Assembly (NCBI GenBank): GCA_023376005.1
Contig: CM042152.1
Location: 85,049,844-85,113,843 of the forward strand
Length of the DNA stretch: 64,000 nucleotides
DNA from: Doryteuthis pealeii
Lineage: Eukaryota; Mollusca; Cephalopoda; Myopsida; Loliginidae
Direction of reading: 5' to 3'
In this document: in pieces, positions 13,693 through 28,033 of the stretch
Layout: every line of letters begins with the position of its first letter
Numbering within the stretch: position 1 is the first letter of the stretch
Translations under genes and position numbers: made by a program
The notes under the pieces: model-generated
The model's input: the letters and a program-made list of their open reading frames with translations, nothing else
Databases searched by the model: none
Told to the model about the DNA's origin: nothing

Positions 13693-16276
13693 TTTTGAAA
13701 TTATATTTCATTTAGTAATTATTTTTTCTTTAATTCTTCTTTTAGGGAATAGGTAATGAAGACGTGCCAGAAGATGAGGAAATAGATGACCTTGAAGAAG
13801 ATGATAGGGATAAATTCAACGATCAACTTTGCAGTATTGGTTCCCTAGGACGTTTGGTACCAGATCACACGGTACCATTATTAGCCAAGTGAGTATAATG
13901 GCAACAATTTGCACAAGATGTAATGCTAAGCCATTTAACTTTACTTTTGACTTTTTTTTATTTATCTGTTAATGTTTACTTATATACAGTATAAAAGGCT
14001 GGGTTAGCTCAGTCGGTAGAGTGTGCGACTAGGAGCCACAAGGTTCCTGGTTCAATACCAGTCCTCGCCAACTCAGCATATGAGTAGCACAGGGATCTGT
14101 GTGGTAAAGTGAGGAACTGATGGTTGGTGTGGTGCTCTGCCTCAGATGCTAAAAACTATCTCCTTGGTCTAGCGCTAATGAAAAGGAGATTGACTCCCTT
14201 ACTGTCTAGCTCATGCTGACTTTAGGCCATCCCGACGATTAAAAAAAAACAAAAAAAAAACAAATATATATGTACACAGTATATAGTCCTATCGGCAGGG
14301 CTTATAATACTCTGATTGTATTTACTGCTGAGGGGTAACCCCCCCCCCAAAAAAAAAGGGAGGGTGGTTCTAGGTATGATAGTAAATCTCATACTGAGCC
14401 CCATTCTTGGAGATCTGGTTGAGGTGTAGAGTACCCCCTTCATTGCCATTACTCCCAGGCCTATTCTGACCTGGAGTGGTAGTATCTGTTAGAAAAATGA
14501 TTCATATTTGATAGGACTGTGTGCCCCTCTCCCTAAGAAACTCTTAAGAATTTTGGTAATATATCTAATAATTTTTTATTTTTATTTTTTATTTTTTATT
14601 TTTTTTCAGACATTCTCTGGGTGGGGTGGGGGATCCTTACAGCAATTTCTATGACTAAAAACATTGACATGATTTATTTTCAGTGTTGAAATATAATTTT
14701 TTTTTACCTTGGATTTTATAAAACAATTTACATAAATAGCACTATTTTATTAACAATCATAATTTGATATAAGATTTGATAATTTCAATGTATTATTTTA
14801 ATACAAATTTTGCTTTGATAAAATTCAATGCAATTATTCATTTTAGAATATTTTTTTTTTAAATTTTAAAACAAAACACTTTTGATTATTTCCTACAAGT
14901 CTAACATGATTAAAGGGAACCACTCTTGACTGATAAATCATTTATTTGTTTATTGATCTACTAGGAAAAAAGAAGACAGGGTTAGGGTTTAGGATTAGTT
15001 TAATGGGAAAATAAATAATTTATCAGTCAATAGTGGTTCCCCTCTGATCATGTTAGACTTATAGGAAATAACCACACTTTTTTTGTAGATTAATTAAAAA
15101 TCATAGTAGGGAGGGAATAAACTGACACTTGGTTCAGTGATGCCAATGAATATGGTGGATTTTTTAAGGCACACATTTTTGTAGTTAACACCGTAATAAT
15201 TTCACAATTTTTGTTTCAAATCTATTTATTTATTTATTTATTTATTTGATCCCCATTGCTCTGTTATATGTTTGCATGTATGTTTATTGATGATTATTAT
15301 TTCTTGTTTTTTTGTAGATTATTGGAAGATAGAGTAAATCAATTTAATAATCAACTTCAACATCGGCAACAACAAAGAGCCTCACAACACATTAACAGTC
15401 CCAAGTCAATAGATGATTCTACTTTAAGAGTACTACATGAAGATTTTCATTGGTTGATTCTTTTGGCAGGTATGTGACCCATCTTACATAATCCATTTCA
15501 TAAAGTCCATAACTTGCAATATTCCATTTTGGCCCTATCTTGGGCTAGACGGGCGGTCGGAGAGGCCCCCTCAGATCAATCGGCTGGCCACGTCAAGCCC
15601 TAGCACCTATATGATTGCACCAACCCTATTGCCCTTATGGCAAGCCCCAACCCTTTTTATTATATGGGTGCTAGAAGGTGGTGGCTGCTGGTCTACATGT
15701 CCTGGGAATGACGTTAAACTCTATCTGAATGGTGAGGTTCCAGTTTTGGAGGTTTGGGGAATGTGAGCACCCCTTCATCACCATTGCTCCCTGGTCCACT
15801 CTGACCTGGAGTGGTAGTACCTGTTAGGGTCCTATCTATGGGTTGAATAGAAAAACATAAGTTTATAAACAAAATTGTATTATGCATTAAGAATGAATTT
15901 ATTAAATGACCTACTGAGGTTGATATGCCGTAAACAACAAAACAAACAAACAGACCATTTCATAAAGAATGACTGGCCCATCACCGGTCTGATGGCTGTG
16001 TGTCGGGTTAGCTCTGTTGGTAGAGTGTTCGGCTAGAAACCACATGGTTCCTAGTTCGATACTAGCCCCTTGCCAACTCGGCATATGAGTAGCACAGGGA
16101 TCTGTGCAGTAAAGTAAGGAATATTTTTTTCCAAACCTAACTCAATCCTATAACTAAGGAATATTTTGATATGAATTTTGTGTCATTAAACTAAATAGAA
16201 AAAAAGCCCTTAGCAAACAATAATTAATTTATTCAGCTTTAGTAATCCAGCATTCTTTAATGCTAGAATCTATGTG

Positions 16277-16315
<39 letters not shown>

Positions 16316-16494
16316 CGCCTTACATTTGAACTGATATGCTCGCCTAATTCATTAATTATCAACTAATTAACTTTCAATTAGGTATGACTTCATTTAAGCA
16401 CTTATCCTCCCAAATTGTCGGCTATTGCCATCTCAAACAAATTTAAGCCTGTTTGTTTACTTTCACACACACACACACACACACACACATATAA

Positions 16495-16539
<45 letters not shown>

Positions 16540-19500
16540 GATTTTAGCATTAAAGAATGCTGGATTTCTTTTTTTTTTTTCTTTAACATAGTTGGTGACT
16601 TAAAATAAATTAGTTCTTTAAAATGTTTACCTTAGGGTTAATTCTAACATCATATCTAACTATATTATTCTGCATAATATATTATTAAAAATTGATTTTT
16701 TTTTTTCCATTTTTCAGGTCATCTGTTAACTGAAGAAGCTGAAGGAGAAGCTCCATTGATTCCATCAGATATTATGGAATACTCAATTTCTCAAGGACAT
16801 TCCGTAAATCTTGAAGCAACATTAAGAGTTTTAGGAACACCATCAGAGAGACTTGAAAATATTCCTGGCAGTGAACAAGGCATAGACAATGTAGTTAGGT
16901 AAGAGTTAAAATTCCAAAAGAATCAATTTAAAAAAAAACATTGGGACCATATAACCTTTAGGCACCCCTTTTGTGATCTCGTTTCATAAGGACATTTTTT
17001 TTCATTTACACAAAAACTCTAATTTTACAAAAAAACTCTAAAAATCATCTGTAAACAAACAACCAGATTTTGGCGGTGTAAATGAAAAAAATGTCCTTAT
17101 GAAACGAGATTGCAATAGAGGTTCCTAAAGGTCATATGCTCCAAACATTGAAATCTTTTTTGAAAGTGTATTGTTCTGGCTGGTTTTGAATTTTCATTTT
17201 AATATTCTGAAAATTTATCAAATGTAGCTTTTTCGATAATCTGAACATTAGTTACATAAGAGAGTAACCTCCCCGTATTTCTTTCACTTTGAGGAAGCCG
17301 TCTGTTTTGGTCGGCCATTTTCATTTCACTGTAATTCTACACTGAAAATACAAATTTGTTTGAATCAATACAACTAAATGTTTTAACACGAAAATATCAT
17401 AAAATGTGTTAATTGTGCTTGTGCATTATTTGAAATGAACTTAATTGTTATTAAGAATACATTTTATGATATTTTTGGGTTAAAACATGCAGTTTTATTG
17501 ATTATGGTGAAATGAAAATGGCCAACCAAAACATAAAGGCTTCCTCAAAGTGAAAGTAACAAGGGGAGGTTACTCTCATTTATGTAGCTAATGTTCAGAT
17601 TACTGCTTTATCGTTAAATGTCAATAATTTGTATTTGGATTATTCGGACTATTGTTATCTGTACAACATTTCGGCCGATGTGCCCTCCGGCCTTCTTCAG
17701 GTATTTCTTGTCGTAATTGGGAACCTTCTTGTTGCACTTGTGAGCCTGCTAACCATGACTGGATACAAGTGTTTAGCTGTTTAATTATTATTCTATGTCA
17801 CTGTCGTCCTTGACCAGGATTGAACCTGCAGCATAGAGATAACTGTCACTTAGAACTATATTAACTCAATGACTGTCATGTGTCCAATGCACAAAAATTC
17901 AGAGAAGTGTTAATAATTGTTTTTATACTTATGGTTAATTAAAAACAAACCTTCTTACCACTACACACACACACACAACACACACACACACACTATTTTT
18001 AAACTAGATTTTATATTTTAATATATATGCTTTATTACTGTCAGCAGGAAGTAGTCCATCATTACTCCCAGGTCTATTCTGATCCGGTGTGGTAGTACCA
18101 GTTAGGATCCCATCTACGGGTCAGATAGATCTGTTTGCAAATTTTCGTATTCAATTGGACTGCCCCCCCCCCCAAAAAAAAACCTCTTTAAGAAACAACT
18201 ACACAAAAAATGTAAATATGAACATACAATGAATGCGATTCAAATAACCTTAGACAGGTTGACGTGCCATTAAAATCAATCTATCATATTCACATATGTA
18301 ATGCTACCTTTTTGTTTTGGGTTTCTTTTGCATATAATTTTTGTACAGTAACTGCAACCATTACTATTGGATAGAGGTAGTAAAATAAATTTGTTTCTCT
18401 TATATAGTCAAAATTGCTTAGTATATACGCAGTTCTTAAATTACTGCATATAATGGGGTGATTATTTCAGGGGTTTGCAGGTGAACATTGGTGTGTGTGT
18501 GTGTGTGTGTGTGAAAGAATGGAAGCTGCGTTCTGGACACACAAAAATTAATACTTACTCTCAAATAGCTAGAACTACTGAATTGGAAATTTTCAGGATT
18601 TATTTTTAAAATATTGTCGTTTTATCTTGGATGTTTTATATTTTATTTTTATTTGTAGGTTGGTCTCAGCAGTATTAAGGGTTTGTGATGTTCACAGACG
18701 TGCCATTGAAGCCCGTTTGGCAGATTGTCTCAGTCCTCAGGTTGGTAGTACAATTATGTGGTTTTTACAACGATGGACTGTATCCTACTTGGTTCCTGAT
18801 GAAAGTTACTATAACCAAGTAAGTGAAGGAATCTTCTTTTTCTTTCTTTTTTCTTTTTTAACCATAAACTCTATAGGAGTTCAGTTCCGTATTTTTTGAC
18901 TTAAGATTTTTTTGACTTAAGATATTGAAAGATATTGAAAGAAATTGTTTTTTTTGTTTCTTATATACAGGGGGGTGCAGAAGTAGGTATTCAGTAATGA
19001 AAACAAAACTTTACCTGCAAATAATAGAAGTTATAAAGTAAGGATTATAAAAGTAAAATGTAAAGTCGACGGGGCGGCCTAAAGTCGGTATCAGCCAGTC
19101 GGCGAGGGAGTCTATCCCCTTTTCAATAGCGCTAGACCAAAGGAGATTGTTTTTTTTTTTAGCATCTGAGGTGGAGCGCCACACCTACCATCAGCTTCTT
19201 ACTTAACCGCACAGATCCCTGTGCTACTCATATGCTGAGTTGGCGAGGACCGGTATCAAACTAGGAACCTTGTGGTTTTTAGCCAAACGCTCTACCGACT
19301 GAGCTAACCCGGCCCTTAAATATATTTATAGGTATGTTCAAGGATTATACCAGTTATAAAATATTGGTGCGTGGATTCACTTAATACTAGAATTCATTTT
19401 ATTCATTAGAATCATTATTATGATTTTTAATATTTTACTTTCATAATTTTTATTATAATACTTCTATTAGTTGTAGGTAAAGTTCTGTTTATATTACTGT

Positions 19501-22500
19501 ATACCTACTTTTGCACCCCCCCTGTATTTATATATACTAAAAGTTTCCCCTAAGTAAATCCAATTGTCCATTAGAGTAGAGGGGGGGGGGACAAAAAAAA
19601 TTTTTTTTTCCTTGCCCACTCGGCACATGAGCTTACATAATCTGATCTGTGTGGTAAAGCATCTGGGAGCTGACGGTAGGTGTAGCATTCTACCTCAGTA
19701 AAAATAATCTCCTAGGTCTAGTAGAAGTAAAAAATGATAGACTTCCCTGTTTTGCTGTTACTGACAATAAGCCACAATACTTTTACTTATGTCTACCTAC
19801 CGATACAATAAATTTATTTAAAATCTTATTTAGACTAATATTCAGATTGTTGCAAAATAAAATTTCATATTTGTAAATTTCTTAGAAAAAAAAAAAAAAA
19901 AAAACACTTTTCATTTGATTACAAATGTCAATTTTAATCTTTTTATTAAAAAGTACAACTTTATTTGCTTAAAATCTATTAATAATGGAGATTCGCTTCT
20001 TTTTTGTTGTAATAAAAATTACGCTACTGCTTACGTCACATTACCCAAAATCATCATAACATAGAATAAATACACTCAAAATTTGAACATACAACATTAG
20101 ACAGTCCTCATTGTTTTTTAAAACAAGTTTTAATAAATACATAACTGGTATTATATATCTATATATAGTTTGTTTTATTTTAATACATATTTAAAGTTTA
20201 CATTTCAAATGTTTTATTTTTGAATCCTTTAATGAATTTGATGATTTTACTTACTTAGGGTACAAATTGTTGGCATTGAATTTTTAACTCCCACCTCTCA
20301 GGCAATATGTTTCAAAAATCTATTTTTACATCGCCTGGAGGGTGTTTTTTTATTTTGCTAATAGTAATTTATTTATGATTTAAAAAAAAAAAAATTAACA
20401 TTTAAAAAAATTTCTTTATTGCAACTTCAGTTGCTTAAGATAATGATTTTTTATATAATTGAAAAAAAAAAAAAAAATTCTAACATTTTTTAAAATAAAT
20501 TTCAGATCAGTATGGCTATAGCCTCGGCTTTTGGTCGTGACACGGCAGCTGCTCAGTGGACGGTTGACTTTCTGCTTGGAAAGATTAATTCCAATTTATC
20601 AGTGTGGAGTGCTGAAGAACAATTAATGAATGATTCTTTGCAGTTATTTGTTGCACTTGTTGAAAATAAACAAAGGTACGTATTTTTTTAAAAATTATTT
20701 TTAAAACATTTTTATTTTAATCTATTCTTTATTTAAAATGTTTCAAATTTACACTCTCTGTAGTTATTGTAGGTATTTACCCAACATGTTCGCCACGGGT
20801 AGGATATAATGAAATATATTGTGTACATTGCTCAAGTGCACCACAACCCATCAAAGTCTCATGTCAAGCACACAGAATAATGTATTAGTGTCAGGAACAT
20901 AAACTGTTTACAGTAGTAATATGCATGTATGTGTGTGCATAGGGGTATCAGGTATAATGTTGGTGGACTACAGGAAGCATGGAGGCTTTGAAAGATTCAG
21001 TGTTTCGGCAGCCTACAACAGACGCGAGCAGTTTATTCCATGCCTCCGCAATTCTGAGCGTGAAAAAATATTTCTGAATGTCATGTGAGCAGTGCTGTTT
21101 TCTGACTTTGTAGGCATGCCTGCCACATGTGTTAGAAAGATGGAGATGTGATGCAAAGTCACAAGTATGGGGCATCCAGCAAGGATAGAACTTGTTATTA
21201 AAGTAATGGATTTACAAGACTAGCTTGTTAACCATTACATCATGATGAGACAGTCTCTCTGTATATTAATTGTAATCCACATATATAAAACTCAATGTTT
21301 ATCACTTTTTAGAACATTCATTCTAATTTTATTCCAGGTCCACTTTCACCTGGATTGGTAGTACCTGTCATGGTCCCATTTATCGATTAGATTGATCAAA
21401 AAATGAGTTTTAAAATTATTTAAAAAAAATTTTTTTTTTTTTCAAATTTCTTTTATACTTATTTTTATTTATTTATTTTTTAGTCTAAAAAACAAACAAA
21501 CTTGAATACTTGACAAGAATGAATAAAATGTTTTTGGCATGAAATAACCCAAGGGTTGATATTCCATGAAATCTAACCTACCATTATACCCCACTCCCCA
21601 GTATTGTATCTTTTAAATTTTTTCCCCATTTTTTTGGTATCTTAAATTTTTTCCCATTTTTTTTTTTTTTGTATCTTAAATTTTTTCCCATTTTTTTTTT
21701 TTTGTATCTTAAATTTTTCCCATTTTTTTTTTTGTATCTTAAATTTTTCCCCATTTTTTTTTTTTTTTGTATCTTAAATTTTTTCCCATTTTTTTTTTTT
21801 TTGTATCTTAAATTTTTCCCATTTTTTTTTTTTGTATCTTAAATTTTTTTCCCATTTTTTTTTTTGTATCTTAAATTTTTCCCATTTTTTTTTTGTATCT
21901 TAAATTTTTTCCCATTTTTTTTTTTGTATCTTAAATTTTTTTCCCATTTTTTTTTTTTGTATCTTAAATTTTTTCCCATTTTTTTTTTTTTTTTTTTTTT
22001 TTTGTATCTTTCAAATTTTTACTCTTTTATTCATTTTCATTTGTTACTTTCTATTTATTTATTAAATTTTTGTTGTCATTTCAGATGTGATCTTGTAGTA
22101 AAGTGCAAACACTTGTGGGACCTTGCTAAATTAGAAGCCAGCAATCAACCACCATTGATTATGTTATCACCAACATGTAAACGATATCTTTTGAAAGGTC
22201 TTGTGTTAGCAGGAACAGCATCTATGGATTCTGCACAGAAAGATGAATATTGGAAATATGTAAGTTAATTTCTCTCTTTCTATTTTAAAGGTAAAGAATC
22301 AATGTCCATAGTCTCATGTATTCAGTAGTTGAAATTTGATCTGAAATGTTTACTATATAACGTGATTGAAAATAGAGGAAAAAGTGGATATAACAACACA
22401 GCAACTAAATTCAATTGTATTGACGAGGAAGAAGATTATGTTGAAAAATAAATATTTTTTGTCTGAATTTTTGAGATGAGGCTTGATAATTTCTATTATT

Positions 22501-22793
22501 TACACTAGCAAAAAAAAAAAAAACAAAACGCCCTCTGGGCAGTGTAAAAATTAATTTTAAAAAGATTATTGGGTGGAAGTAAAAATTCAGTGTTAGAGGG
22601 TTTGTATCATAAGTAAAATAATCAAAATTAAAGAAGTAAAAAAAAAAAAAAAATGAAACAATTTGAAATGGAAACTTATTTATATCCCCCTCAAATAAAA
22701 TGTTACATGCATCTATTAAAAAAATAATTTTGAATATTTTTACTTCTGCCCCAATAATCTTTTTAAAATTAATTTTTACACTGCCCAGAGGGC

Positions 22794-22833
<40 letters not shown>

Positions 22834-25800
22834 AGTGTAAATAATAGAAATGATCAAGCCTCATCTCAAAAATTCAAACAAAAAATATTTATTTATCTAT
22901 TTGTAAACTTTTTAGTTAAGCTCTTGATATTGAAAAAACTTATTTCTTGTTTGTAAATAATTTTCGTGTAGAACTCTATACGTTAAATATATATTAAGAT
23001 AAAACAGTCTATAAATAAATATAAAATACCAGGCATGTATTTATTAAAACTTATTTTAAAAAACAATATGGACCGTTTAAGATGGCATATTCAGATTTTG
23101 AGTGTATATGATATAAGGTTATTCTTTATTCTATGTATTAATGATTTTGCGTAATCTGATGTAAGCAGTAATGTAGTTTCAGTTAGAGACAAATTAAGAC
23201 TGAATCTCTATTATTAATAGATTTTTCAGAATGTTGTCCTCTTTATTTTTATATCCACAACGTTTCGGCTGATGTACCCTCTGGACTTCTTCAGGTGTTT
23301 CTTATCGGGAGCCTTTATGGAATTTCGAACTGAATTTTTTTTTTTATCCATTAGGGTAGATTGTTCTCATTCTGTTAACCATGACCAGCTACAAATGTTA
23401 AGCTATATTAAGTATTCTGTTATTTTTGCCTGTAGTCAGGATTGAACCTGCAATCTCCAGATTGTCAGAATTGTATTAACTCAACCTGTATATCCATTGC
23501 GCCATGTGTCCAATTGGACATGATTGTCATGAAGGCTCTTAAGTTCGACGAGAAACACCTGAAGAAGGCCAGAGGGTACATCGGCTGAAATGTTGTGTAT
23601 ATAATGATAAAGACAATTGTCCGAAAAATCTAAATTATACAAAACAAATATTTGTTTAAAATAAAACTTTAAAAAAAAAATCAGGCTATGGACTTATTGA
23701 TGTACCTATATATGTGTATAATTTATATTTTGTACATAATCATTTTTGTTGGCCGTGCGTGGCAACCCATGATGCTTAAGGATGGAACCCTGTTGGTTGA
23801 ACAGTCCATGACCTGCAACACTGCACTTTTGCTAGACGGGCGGTTGGAGAGGGCCCCTCCGATCAATTGGCTGGTCACATCAAGCCGTAGCACCCCACCC
23901 TATTGCCCTTATGGCAGTCCTCAACCCTTTTTATCATATACGTGCTAGAAAGCAGTGGCTGTAGGTCTTTGTCCTGGGTATGACATTAATACCCAGGACA
24001 TTAAGTATGGTGAAGTTCTAATTCTGGATCTCTGGAGAATGTGGAGTACCCCTTCGTCACCATTACTCCCAGAACCACTCTGACCCGGAACAGTACTACC
24101 TGTTGGGGTTCCAATGATGGTTAAAAAGAAAAAAATTAGTTTAAAAAAAAAAAAAAATTGAAGAATCAATAAAACAAAATGACTTTGGGAAAGAGTAGAG
24201 TACCTTTTCATTGCCATTACTCCCAGATCCACTCTAACCTAGAGTGGTAGTACCTTTTAGGGTCCCATCTATAGCTTAGATCAGGGGTCACCAAACTACG
24301 GCATGCAGGCATTTTATCAGGCCCGCCGATCGTATTTGAATTTATTTGTAAAAATGTATGGAACGTGAGACATTCTGATACCATTTAAATTTAGCTATCA
24401 TATTAAGCTTATTAAATCTTCATAGATTTGACTACTGTAAGTAGGTTACAATTTTGTGCGTGTTAGCATTTCAGTTGTTACGACAATAATGTGGCCCATG
24501 CTCGTTATTTTTTCAATTACTCGGCCCACCGTGAAAAAAGTTTGGTGATCCCTGGCTTAGATAGATCAAAAAATGAGTTTTAAAAAAAGATTTAAGAGAA
24601 AATATTTTAATGTCCAACTATTTTGAAAAAAAAATCCCCAAAAACAAAAATGTCTTTGGCTTGAAATAAACTGTAAAATCCAACCAACCAACCATCTTTC
24701 CATTAAAAGAAAAAACTATGAATAGATTTTTATTAGTCGTGTCTGATTTGTTCTCACGTCTTCAAAGGATTAGTATAAAAAATTATAATTTCTTTTTTTT
24801 TTGCCCACTCTTTTCTCACTCTGCACTATAACGTTCAAATATAGCCATGTGTAGCAACCTGTGATGCTTAAGGACGGAATCCTAGTGGCTTAGTTGTTCA
24901 TGACCTGCAACACTCCACTTTGGCTCTTATTTGGGCTAGATAGGCAGTCAGAGAGCCCCCCTCTGATCAATTGGCTGCTCACATCAAGCCTCTAACATCT
25001 ATATGATTGTCCCGTCCGTATTGCAACCCTTTTTATCATAAAATGTGCTAGAAGGTGGTGGCTGATGGTCTTAGTGTCCTGCTAAATTGTATCTACTAGT
25101 GAGGTTCCAATTCTGGCGTGGCGTGGTAGTTCCTCTTTGGGTCCCATCTATGACTTAAATAGATAAAAAAATGAGTTTTTTAAAAAGAATTTAAATGAAT
25201 ACCCAACTATTTTGAATAAAACAAAAACGTCTTCAGCATAAAATAACTCAATGATTGACATGCCATAAAATCCAACCAACCAACCATCTTTTCATTAAAA
25301 GAAAATCTATGAATGGACTTTTATTAGTCATACCTGATTTGGTCTCATGTCTTCAAAGGATTAATATAAAAATTATAATTTTTGAGGGGGTTATTTCATA
25401 TAAGTCTAACATTATCAAGGGGGAACCACTCTTGACTGATGAATTATTTATTTATCGATTGATCTACTAGAAAAAAAGAGGTTAGGTTTAGGGTTAGTTT
25501 AATGGGAAAATAAATAATTTATCAGTCAAGAATGGTTCCCCCTTGATCATGCTAGACTTATAGGAAATAACCTTTTTTTTTTTTTTTCCTTTCTCACTTT
25601 ACACTATAATGTTCTAAATTTATTTCATCTTGCCCCCAAAAAGTAAACGCATCAACTGTAATAATCAAATTATCATACTTTGGTATATGCACAGGTCTTA
25701 AGGGTTTCTTTATTAACTTGACACAAATTTTTCACCCCAGTTTTGATTCATGGTTACATACTTAATTTCAGAGTATATATAATACAGGGTGGTTCGTTAT

Positions 25801-27251
25801 TTATGTATTAATGATTTTGTCTAAATTTTGTTTTCTTTCATTGAAATTTTTTTTTTTTTCTTTCATTGAAATTTTCTTTGCAGGTTCTGCAATCTCTTCA
25901 TGATCGTTTTTATCAAACAGTCTCACATGCAGACTTTGGCAAAGTTTGTCACACAGCTGGAGTCAAGTCTGACATCCTCAACCTTCTCGAATCCATGTGT
26001 GGTGTTGCACTCGCTTCCCGTGTTGATATTGTTCATCACCTATTCAATTTCCTGCACCCATTATTGGTGGAATGTGTAAAGATATTAGGTAAATATATTT
26101 AATCGTCTTTACAAATCAGAATATTTATGTTTGGTTTATCCCCCCCCCCCCTTAATGCTAGGAATATTATCTCTTCATTACAGTTTCTTTTCTCAAGTGT
26201 TATTTACTAATACCTTAATCCTAGAGGTTTATTATTAGTTAACTCTGAATTTTTGAGATGAGGCTTGATAATTTGGATTATTGCAGTGATGCTGATAGCT
26301 TTTTGATTTAGTGCATCCTGGGATGCACAGATTTGCTTTGAATGAGTCCCTGGGAAAATTCATGGGCCTCAACTAAAGTTTCTTATAAAGTTTCTTTTTA
26401 ATTTTTGAAGACTTTAATTTTTGAAGACTTTAATTTTGGGAATACTCCTGTACATTGAAAGCTAGTGATTTGAAAATAACAAATGATACATAATATTCTA
26501 CCTAATGTTGTTTTTAAGATACTATAAAATTGAATATGGGGAAAATGAGAAAAGAGATACAGATAAAAAAGGCAACATATAAAATTTGTATTCAAAATTT
26601 GGTATTATTAGAGTGCTGAGATCCGGATATACTGTGGGAGGGGTATCCCTCACAATTTTATACAAGTGGTTACTGAAAGAAATTGTTATGTATATTAGGC
26701 TAGGTCGATTTTGGAACTGTAACATCTCCCATGTGGCAAAAGTTGCAAATTAACAGATATTTACCACACAAAATATTTTTCTTTAAAACTTTGCCTTCAT
26801 TTAAGTAAATAGATTTCAATCTTTTAAAATGTTATCACTGTTATAGATTAATTATTAGGTAAAAAAAAGCATATTGGAAGTCAGTGGTGTTGGAAGGCAT
26901 ATTTTCAATTTGAATTCTAGTTATATTTTATTTGTTTCTTTTAAAATTACCTTCTCTGTTTTTAAATATTGAAATTGCTAAATTTTCTAACCAATTTCTA
27001 GGCTAAATTTTGCGATAATGGGGTTTTTGATGCATTTTACTAGATGATCTTGAGATGGTTAGATTTAAAATCTTAAAAATGCTATATCATATGAATGAAT
27101 AAAAATCATAACTTGTTTGTTTTTTTTGTAATTTAAAAAAAAAAATCTATTACTTGGGCCAGCAATGGGAATGATGTAAAAAAAGCTTTTTTTTTTTTTA
27201 AGGCACAGAAATTTTTATAGCTATCACTGGTATACAATTTCATGAAGAATG

Positions 27252-27284
<33 letters not shown>

Positions 27285-27994
27285 AAGTTTTTGTAAGTAT
27301 AAGTCCAGGTTAAAAGTGTGGTTACACAAATTCCAACTTTTTTATTTAAAAAAATGTCCCCCACCCAGACCTTATTTTTCTAATGCAAGTATCATTGGAG
27401 AAGCAAGAGGTTTTGGTTAACCTTACTGCGCTTTTAACCAGGTTATATGTCTAGACCTCCCAGTGCTCTTATAGCCCCCAAAATATCTTAAATGACCAAA
27501 ATCCCAATTGGCCAAATCCAAAAATGTTGATGAAGAGGTGGACTTATTTGAAATTAAAAATCAACAAATTTTAATGACTACCATTGATCATTTGTAAGGC
27601 TACTAGATGACCTATAAACCTGTGAGTTCCATTGTAATGGTGATCATGAATTTACATGATTAGAAGGGGAAGACCTTCAGCAGTATCAGTGATGCTGATA
27701 GCTTTTTAATTTAGTGTCCTGGAACGCACGGATTTGATTTGTATCCCTAGGGTCCCAACTACAGTTTCTTAATAAACTGCAGATTTTTTATCTATGAACA
27801 ACTAAAACGGTCTAACCCCTACCTTGTACTCCATACAGTGTAATTCATCTCCAAGAAAATATTGAAATGTATTTACACTTAGCTGGAAATGGTGAGGGAA
27901 GAAAACGAAAACACTGGGATGCATGGATATGATTTTTCTGCGTCCTTTTAGATTTTTCTGCGTCAATGACGCAGAACATGTACCTATCAAAATC

Positions 27995-28033
<39 letters not shown>

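Noticed and set aside
22411..22857. 148-codon minus frame
   Set aside because: It reads through A/T runs and the arms of a foldback repeat, and has no recognisable domain.
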